Shown: positions 7,017-11,493 of the stretch, piece after piece
Numbering within the stretch: position 1 is the stretch's first letter
Layout of the letters: every line of letters starts with the position of its first letter
Source: Hirudo medicinalis
Taxonomy: Eukaryota > Annelida > Clitellata > Hirudinida > Hirudinidae
Reading direction: 5' to 3'
NCBI GenBank assembly: GCA_011800805.1
Contig: MPNW01000076.1
Coordinates: 150,831 to 162,323 of the forward strand
Length of the DNA stretch: 11,493 nt
Notes under the pieces: generated by a model
The model's input: the letters and a program-made list of their open reading frames with translations, nothing else
Told to the model about the DNA's origin: nothing
Databases searched by the model: none
Position numbers and translations under genes: made by a program

Positions 7017-9602
7017 TCAGCCGAGGTGCGACAGAGGCAGGGTGTTCGTGGCCGTGGCGAAGAGTCTCTCCTGTCCCAGTGACACAGGGGAGGTCGAGAA
7101 CTGGTAGGACAACGAGTGGTGATGAAGAGGATGATGAGGATGGTGAGGGTGGCCGAACGAGTAGGGATGGTGGGTGAAGAAGTAGGGGGCCTGGTGGTGG
7201 TGGTGGTGAGGGTAGTCGGAAGGCGACGTGAAGAAACCCCCAACTCCTAAAGCAGACGACATGGCCGACGAAGTCGCTAATGACGACGACAATTTTGTCG
7301 ATAACGTTGACGACAACGACGACGATGACGATGAGGAGGAAGACGACGACGATGACGAAATGGGTGGAGCCCCCGGGGGAGACTGAGTCGAATAGAAGTT
7401 GGAGGCAAGAGAGGCAAACGAATCCTGATTGGTCTGAATACTCCCCGAGAACAGGGCACTTCCCCCGGTAGCTGAGGAGGTTGAAAAATAGCGCCCCGTT
7501 AGAGCCGGGAAAACCTGGTTCGGATAGCCGTGTGCATGGGTGGGTAGTAGGGATGGCGAAGGGCTCTGGCTGTTCGGCTCGGGGCTCATCAGCATGCCTT
7601 CTCCCGTGCCCTTCACGAGGGGTTTGAAAGCATCTAGGGATTTCATTTTGGCCCCCTCTTGCACGACTCCCGGTCCCGTTTCAAGCCCTGGGATTCGATT
7701 ATTTTTGCTTGGGTTAGCATGGTGCTGATTGGTCACCTTCTCTTCCTTGATCGGGCTGGAGTTGGAATGCTCTGAAGATGTAGAGGACGAAGGTGAGGGG
7801 TTTAGAGAAGCCCCGCCCACCATCGATGTCAGGGGGGTCTGGGACCCGGGAAAGTTATGGTAGCCCTTGAACCCGAAACCGTGGGCCATGTTGACCGAGG
7901 CGGAGCCAAAACCGTGGACGTCATCAGCGCTTTCTAGGTCGGGGTAGCCTTGGCTTCCGAAAATGTAGCTCGGGGCAGTGGCCACGGTATCGTAGGGACT
8001 ATAAAAAGTTCCACTGAGTGAACCAGTCAGAAGCGATTGCTGCTGGGCATTGGAGTGCTCGTGGTCGGATTGAGAATCAGCACCGAAATGTGCCGCGTGC
8101 TGAGCCGACGACGACGACGACGACAGCGGCGACGACTGCGGGTGTCGTTGATGAAAGCTGGCGACAGACTGCTGCTGTTGTTGTTGTTGATGGAGATGGT
8201 GATGATGAGAGGTAGGGTAGAAGTACTGGCTCCCAGTCAGAGAATAATCAACATAGTAATGTTGTTGCTGTTGTTGTTGGTGTTGATGGAGCTGGTGGAG
8301 TTGTTGCGATTGTTGTTGGTGCTGTTGTTGTTGATGGTGATGATGATGATGGTGATAGAAGGGATTACCCATGGAGTGAGGGTGATGGGCCTCGAAGACG
8401 TAACCCCCGCCATTGTACAGCTCCCTATGGCCCGAATGGAGGGCACCTGAGCTTGAAGTCGAGGCCACTGCAGCATAGGCAGCCAGTCCTGTCAGTGAGT
8501 ATTTGTCCTTCTTGAGGAGCGTCTTGGTCTTGCGTCTCGGTCTGTACTTATAGTCTGGGTGCTCCTTGAGGTGGATGGCCCGAAGTCTCTTGGCCTCGTC
8601 TATGAAGGGCCGCTTGTCGGTCTCGGTGAGAAGCTTCCACTCGGCACCGAGGCGCTTGGAGATCTCTGAGTTGTGCATCTTGGGATTGTCTTGAGCCATC
8701 TTTCGGCGTTGGCCTCGAGACCAAACCATGAAGGCGTTCATCGGGCGTTTGACGCGATCGTCGACGTTCGCTGACGACTTCTTGCCGCCTCCGCCACCGG
8801 CAGAACTTGAGTTGTTGGTGCTGTTGGCGACAGTCGACGACGACGCGTTTGTGCTCTGGTGGCCGGTCGGCAAGTAAGACATCTGATTGTTGCTGTTGCT
8901 GTTGCTATTGTTGTTGTTGTGTCGCTGTTGAGAAGACGACTGAGTCGTTGACGATGAGGAGTTGTTGTTACTGTTGCTGGTTTTCGATTGTAGACGAATC
9001 GAGTCGCCGTGATGCTTCGACGCAACGCCGGCCATCTTGGAAGCTGACGAAGACGACGACGAGGATGGAGTCGTAATTCCCGACAAACATGAGTTGTTGT
9101 TGATGTTGCTGCTGTTGTTGCAACCATTTGCGCTGGAAGAGGAAACAGGTATTCGGGGGTATTGGTAATGATATTGTTGTTGTTGTTGTTGCTGTTGTTG
9201 TTGGAGAGACTGATGTTGCTGATGGTGATGATGATGATTCTGGTGTCGTTGAGAAGAGTTGCCGGTCAGGTAGCCGGTGCCGAAGATTCCGTTCTGGTTG
9301 TTGCTGTTGTTGTTGTTGTTGTTGTTGTTGGAAAGCATGTTAGTTAGTGGGGTGTGGAAAAGGCCCATGTACGAACTGTCAACAGAAAAATGTTTCGAAT
9401 CTTTGTTGCTGTTGTTGTTGCTGTTGTTGTTGCTGCTGTTGTTGTTGTTGTTGTTGTTCGAGGAAATGGACGACGACGGCTTCTTGGAGTCGTTGTTCGA
9501 GTCTGTAGTCGTCATCGGTGCAGTCGTGGTCGCCATGGAAGCAGATTGATGGGAAGAAAGTGGGTGTGGCTTGCTGCTGGACATTTGACCAATCAAACCC
9601 AT
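7017..9602 (-). CDS. SoxB1-family HMG-box transcription factor, single exon, 861 residues
   Basis: A sequence-specific DNA-binding regulator, expected to act in the nucleus in neural and progenitor fate. The HMG box spans residues 284-358 ([11 protein letters not shown] to YKYRPRRK) and has the F291-M292 wedge that bends DNA and the core W294. Its flanks carry the two usual nuclear-localisation basic clusters. The segment after the box ([10 protein letters not shown], 359-368) is the SoxB1 rather than SoxB2 form, and the C-terminus ends TLPLSHLG, like the TLPLSHM end of vertebrate Sox1/2/3. SPIKEEK (616-622) fits a sumoylation consensus where SoxB1 proteins have VKSE. The start is supported by A at -3, G at +4 and an in-frame TAG eight codons upstream (9627-9629). 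The 283-residue N-terminus is far longer than the ~40 residues of vertebrate Sox2 and is filled with Asn, Ser, Gln and His runs; long N-termini are known in protostome SoxB proteins. No intron is needed, as is common in SoxB1 genes. I am confident of family and subgroup; orthology to one named gene needs a tree. Confidence 0.96.
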   Translation of the reverse strand: MGLIGQMSSSKPHPLSSHQSASMATTTAPMTTTDSNNDSKKPSSSISSNNNNNNNSSNNNSNNNSNKDSKHFSVDSSYMGLFHTPLTNMLSNNNNNNNNSNNQNGIFGTGYLTGNSSQRHQNHHHHHQQHQSLQQQQQQQQQQYHYQYPRIPVSSSSANGCNNSSNINNNSCLSGITTPSSSSSSSASKMAGVASKHHGDSIRLQSKTSNSNNNSSSSTTQSSSQQRHNNNNSNSNSNNQMSYLPTGHQSTNASSSTVANSTNNSSSAGGGGGKKSSANVDDRVKRPMNAFMVWSRGQRRKMAQDNPKMHNSEISKRLGAEWKLLTETDKRPFIDEAKRLRAIHLKEHPDYKYRPRRKTKTLLKKDKYSLTGLAAYAAVASTSSSGALHSGHRELYNGGGYVFEAHHPHSMGNPFYHHHHHHHQQQQHQQQSQQLHQLHQHQQQQQQHYYVDYSLTGSQYFYPTSHHHHLHQQQQQQQSVASFHQRHPQSSPLSSSSSSAQHAAHFGADSQSDHEHSNAQQQSLLTGSLSGTFYSPYDTVATAPSYIFGSQGYPDLESADDVHGFGSASVNMAHGFGFKGYHNFPGSQTPLTSMVGGASLNPSPSSSTSSEHSNSSPIKEEKVTNQHHANPSKNNRIPGLETGPGVVQEGAKMKSLDAFKPLVKGTGEGMLMSPEPNSQSPSPSLLPTHAHGYPNQVFPALTGRYFSTSSATGGSALFSGSIQTNQDSFASLASNFYSTQSPPGAPPISSSSSSSSSSSSSSLSSTLSTKLSSSLATSSAMSSALGVGGFFTSPSDYPHHHHHQAPYFFTHHPYSFGHPHHPHHPLHHHSLSYQFSTSPVSLGQERLFATATNTLPLSHLG
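8529..8753 (-). other. HMG-box DNA-binding domain of the SoxB1 protein
   Basis: This segment encodes residues 284-358, the 75 core residues of the SOX HMG domain. It contains RPMNAFMVW, the helix-2 stretch [17 protein letters not shown] and the helix-3 stretch [12 protein letters not shown], ending in [11 protein letters not shown]. Compared with the vertebrate SOX2 box as I recall it, only about five conservative substitutions appear (for example QDN for QEN and IHL for LHM). It is the only long stretch of the protein free of homopolymer runs, consistent with strong purifying selection. It should recognise the usual (A/T)(A/T)CAA(A/T)G SOX sites. Confidence 0.97.
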
Positions 9603-9643
9603 GATCGGTTCTTCAAGTCGAGGTTGCTATGGTTGTTGAGTCA

Positions 9644-9800
9644 ATGATGATGATGATGATGATGATGATAACGACGACGATGTGTAGGATGCAGATGATG
9701 ATGATAATGATAAAGAGGATGCAGGTGTGGATGATGATGATGATGATGATGATGCAAATGCAGATGATGATGATGAGGAGGAGGAGGAGGACGATAATGA
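9644..9800. repeat. GAT/GAG array in the Sox 5' leader
   Basis: GAT units with GAC, GCA and GAG variants begin about 40 bases upstream of the Sox start codon. The in-frame TAG at 9627-9629 separates the array from the coding region. Confidence 0.88.
9752..9759. promoter_or_regulatory. POU octamer (ATGCAAAT) in the Sox 5' leader
   Basis: A perfect ATGCAAAT sits about 150 bases upstream of the Sox start codon. It lies inside a GAT-type repeat and could have arisen by one or two changes from GATGATGAT, so its weight is low. Confidence 0.2.
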
Positions 9801-10014
9801 TTGGATCGATCGTTTGTGAGAGCGGCGTCGATGACGATTGCGACCTCTGCGGCACTGGCAGTCCTCGCGCAGACGCGATGGAAGTCACTGCGGTCTTCGG
9901 AGCCAAAAGCGGAAGGAATCGACGTCCTGCGGTAAGATGCGATCACGCGAGGTTTCAGAGGACCAAGGATCTCTTCAAGTGCAACGGATGTTCCGGTCCA
10001 GTGAACACAGGAGC

Positions 10015-10036
10015 ATCGTCGTCGTCGTCGTCGTCT
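10015..10036. repeat. Short GTC run
   Basis: Six GTC units sit within the CpG-rich upstream region. Confidence 0.7.
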
Positions 10037-10196
10037 CCACCTTCGTGTTCTACGACGTACCTGCAGTGTGTCTTTCGACATGCATCGCTGAACGTTCGTT
10101 AATTGATGTCCAAATGTTACGCGAATCGATCGATTTTTCTTCGAAATGACGACACCGGCGGCTGAAGCAGCGGTGGTACTGGCGGATGCTTTGGTG

Positions 10197-10229
10197 TTGA
10201 TGATGATGATGGCGATGATGATGACGATG
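10197..10229. repeat. Short GAT array
   Basis: About ten GAT/GGC/GAC units, upstream of the Sox gene. Confidence 0.75.
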
Positions 10230-10271
10230 CCTCGGGACTTGTCGCTTGAGTGAAGACGGATCTTTCCCTTA

Positions 10272-10279
10272 AACAATGG
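10272..10279. promoter_or_regulatory. SOX consensus site (AACAATGG)
   Basis: AACAATGG on the plus strand, equal to CCATTGTT on the Sox coding strand, is a full match to the SOX-family consensus. It lies about 670 bases upstream of the SoxB1 start codon, at the edge of the AT-rich stretch 10280-10440. A TCF/LEF or SOX-type ATCAAAG lies nearby at 10341-10347. The motif match is seen directly; regulatory use is inferred. Confidence 0.35.
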
Positions 10280-10800
10280 TATTTAGATAATAATAATTAT
10301 GATTTTAAATAAAAATCTGCTAAATTTCCAACAAATTAACATCAAAGCCGACAAGTCATGCATGCTTGAAGTATAAAAATGTGGCATAATAACCACAACA
10401 AATTATTAAAACATAAAATATTTAAGACATTACCACACAAATCATCCATTATTGATTTTCAACCTGATCTATACCCCGAATTGAAATATCCAGAAACTCA
10501 CTCAGTGGAGAAAACGAAACTGGCCGCCGAAGCTGGTAATTCCAGAGCTGTTTCTAATATTAATCTCTCGGAAAGTCCAAGACAGAAGTTCTATCGCTAA
10601 ACGATCGCTAAAGAGGACCGAAAGAATGAAGAGAATGGTTTCGATTTGTATTTCGATCTGCCGTTCACAATGCAGTCCTGTCCGGGAAAATCCCTGTGAC
10701 TTTCGCTTTTCGATTCGAGCTCCTTTAGGATGGATGATGATACCTTTTGAGGATCCTTTGTCATCGGTCAGACATTGAAAAGAGGTCGGAAAAAAGGGAT
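10280..10800. other. Unique noncoding sequence upstream of the SoxB1 gene
   Basis: AT-rich to about 10450 and more balanced afterwards. A plus-strand TATAAAA (10372-10378) lies right before a 73-codon open frame (10379-10600) without recognisable similarity. An ATG that close to a TATA box would fall upstream of the transcription start, so I do not call a gene. Confidence 0.4.
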
Positions 10801-10841
10801 GAAGACGACGACGGCGACGACGATGACGACGACGACGATGG
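10801..10841. repeat. GAC/GAT array
   Basis: About 13 GAC, GGC and GAT units. Confidence 0.82.
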
Positions 10842-10909
10842 AGAGTAGTAACTTGTTTCTCTTGTTGTGCCCAGAATCGACTGACATAGAATTTGTCCTT
10901 TCAACGGCG

Positions 10910-10957
10910 AACAATGACTTCTCAGAGACTCCACAATGAACAGGCAACCATTTGCAT
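10910..10957. promoter_or_regulatory. SOX/POU motif cluster upstream of the SoxB1 gene
   Basis: Within 48 bases there are two ACAATG SOX cores (10911-10916, inside AACAATGA, and 10933-10938) and a perfect POU octamer ATTTGCAT (10950-10957). The cluster is about 1.3 kb upstream of the SoxB1 start codon, in non-repetitive sequence between two GAC arrays. SOX2-class proteins are known to act with POU factors on paired sites. Here the spacing between the last SOX core and the octamer is 11 bases and the order is not that of the classical abutting composite, so cooperative binding is not assured. Confidence 0.4.
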
Positions 10958-10998
10958 CACCATGGCGATGACGTCCTGGTGTTTATCTTTCGCGACGT

Positions 10999-11041
10999 TG
11001 ACGACGACGACGACGATGACGACGATGACGACGACGACGTC
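10999..11041. repeat. GAC/GAT array
   Basis: About 14 GAC and GAT units, just beyond the SOX/POU cluster. Confidence 0.82.
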
Positions 11042-11148
11042 GATACGCGTTGACACAGGGCGACTGCTGCGACGAACTCGACAAGGATCGATATATCGAG
11101 GTATCTTAGGACTGCTATCGATGCCGACGGATACTTGTGGGCTGGTAG

Positions 11149-11168
11149 GTTAGTTAGTTAGTTAGTTA
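11149..11168. repeat. TTAG tetranucleotide run
   Basis: About five GTTA units. These are four-base units, not the TTAGGG telomere repeat. Confidence 0.75.
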
Positions 11169-11293
11169 TGTATGCCTCTCCACGCTCATTCATCCGCCGG
11201 TCGCTCCTTCCATCGTCGAGTGGAAAATGGAAAGGAGGTTCTTTGGGCTGTGCAAGATTTTATGCTTTCCTCACAGGATTGGTCGGAGTACTA

Positions 11294-11303
11294 GTCACGT
11301 GAC
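11294..11303. promoter_or_regulatory. Palindromic E-box GTCACGTGAC
   Basis: A perfect 10-base palindrome around CACGTG, matching the preferred site of USF/Max/MITF-type bHLH-zip factors. It is about 1.7 kb upstream of the Sox start codon. The motif is seen directly; its use is unknown. Confidence 0.25.
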
Positions 11304-11332
11304 GTGGACTGCAGAGTGTGCGCGGGTGGGTG

Positions 11333-11367
11333 TGCGAGTGAGTGAGTGGGTGGGTGAGTGAGTGAGT
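11333..11367. repeat. GAGT/GGGT tetranucleotide array ending at the bacterial-type sequence
   Basis: GAGT and GGGT units run directly up to the GspF-like fragment. The 12-base perfect palindrome GTGAGTACTCAC (11362-11373) spans the change. Confidence 0.82.
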
Positions 11368-11493
11368 ACTCACCGCTGCCGGTGTGCCCATTCTCAAAGC
11401 GCTGCAAACCGCAGGCGACACCCTAGGCAATGCCGCCCTACGCGCCGACGCCGCCGAAGCCCTGACACTAGTGCGCGAAGGCGCCCCACTGTG
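11366..11493 (+). CDS. Bacterial type II secretion protein F (GspF family), internal fragment, cut by window end
   Basis: One frame is open from about 11366 to the window end. It reads VLTAAGVPILKALQ, then NAALRADAAEAL, then LVREGAPL. This is the pattern of a T2SSF domain in GspF, the inner-membrane platform protein of bacterial type II secretion: an AGVP(I/L)L-AL opening followed by N-ALR and a VREGA(P/S)L segment. It resembles the second of the two T2SSF repeats. About 40 codons are present, with neither start nor stop; a TGA lies just upstream in frame (11363-11365). Base use changes sharply: GC-rich with a G/C-rich third position, and none of the GAT/GAC repeats seen elsewhere. The source is probably a proteobacterium. 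I read it as contaminant or chimeric sequence; the related pilus protein PilC is a less good fit. Confidence 0.82.

Larger units (their letters stand above)
9603..10270 (-). promoter_or_regulatory. Presumed 5' leader and promoter-proximal region of the SoxB1 gene
   Basis: This is the ~670 bases before the Sox start codon. The part next to the gene (9644-9800) is a GAT/GAG-type repeat. The part at about 9810-10190 is unique and visibly richer in CpG than the rest of the flank, as near promoters of developmental genes. I see no clear minus-strand TATA box, so the transcription start cannot be placed. A minus-strand open frame of 211 codons (9641-10276) lies here in a different frame from Sox. 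Half of it is repeat-derived, and I do not regard it as a gene. Confidence 0.4.

Noticed and set aside
9641..10276. 211-codon minus-strand open frame upstream of Sox
   Set aside because: It is in a different frame from Sox, its last third is repeat-derived His/Pro, and the middle shows no recognisable domain. A CpG-rich promoter region commonly stays open by chance.
10379..10600. 73-codon open frame after a TATAAAA box
   Set aside because: The ATG directly abuts the TATA box and would lie upstream of the transcription start. There is no family resemblance, and the length is within chance for AT-poor codons.
11149..11168. Telomere-like TTAG run
   Set aside because: The units are four bases, too few in number, and not TTAGGG or TTAGG. 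It is a simple microsatellite.
11374..11493. Minus-strand exon ending at a GTGAGT splice donor (11373-11368)
   Set aside because: The minus frame is open and the donor is a good match, but the plus-strand reading fits a known bacterial family along its whole length, whereas the minus reading is Ala/Arg/Ser-rich with no similarity. The GTGAGT is a unit of the adjoining GAGT repeat.

Overview
This is eukaryotic, almost certainly metazoan, genomic DNA. It holds one confidently recognised gene: an intronless SoxB1-type HMG-box transcription factor on the minus strand (7017-9602), the family of vertebrate Sox1/2/3 and fly SoxNeuro. The homopolymer-rich protein (Asn, Gln, His, Ser) and the dense GAT/ATC-type microsatellites suit an invertebrate genome. 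A spiralian such as an annelid is my guess only; nothing here fixes the species.

Layout. 1-600: unique sequence with AGGTCA-type half-sites, a perfect hairpin and a tRNA-like segment that may be a SINE remnant. 600-3600: a chain of di-polar trinucleotide, tetranucleotide and hexanucleotide arrays. These are interrupted by an AT-rich unique island (1861-2330) with three copies of a POU-type decamer and one SOX site. 3600-5530: mostly unique noncoding DNA with a CAA array, a GAT array and small palindromes. 5533-5795: a 24-bp minisatellite. 5914-6260: a compound GAT/GCT array. 6261-7016: the presumed 3' flank of the Sox gene, with a candidate poly(A) signal and a near-canonical DR1 nuclear-receptor motif. 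7017-9602: the Sox coding region. 9603-11360: the presumed 5' leader and promoter region, CpG-rich near the gene, with further GAT arrays and a small SOX/POU motif cluster at 10910-10957.

The last ~125 bases (about 11366-11493) are different. They are GC-rich, repeat-free and encode in one frame a fragment of a bacterial type II secretion inner-membrane protein (GspF family). The change happens abruptly inside a GAGT repeat, so the likeliest reading is a chimeric assembly join to bacterial DNA; lateral transfer is possible but less likely.

No novel multi-gene system is visible. The most biologically interesting hypothesis is that SOX/POU motif clusters on both sides of the SoxB1 gene are autoregulatory enhancers. 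This is inference from motif content. Nearly all other open frames in the window are by-products of trinucleotide repeats, which lack stops in several frames on both strands.
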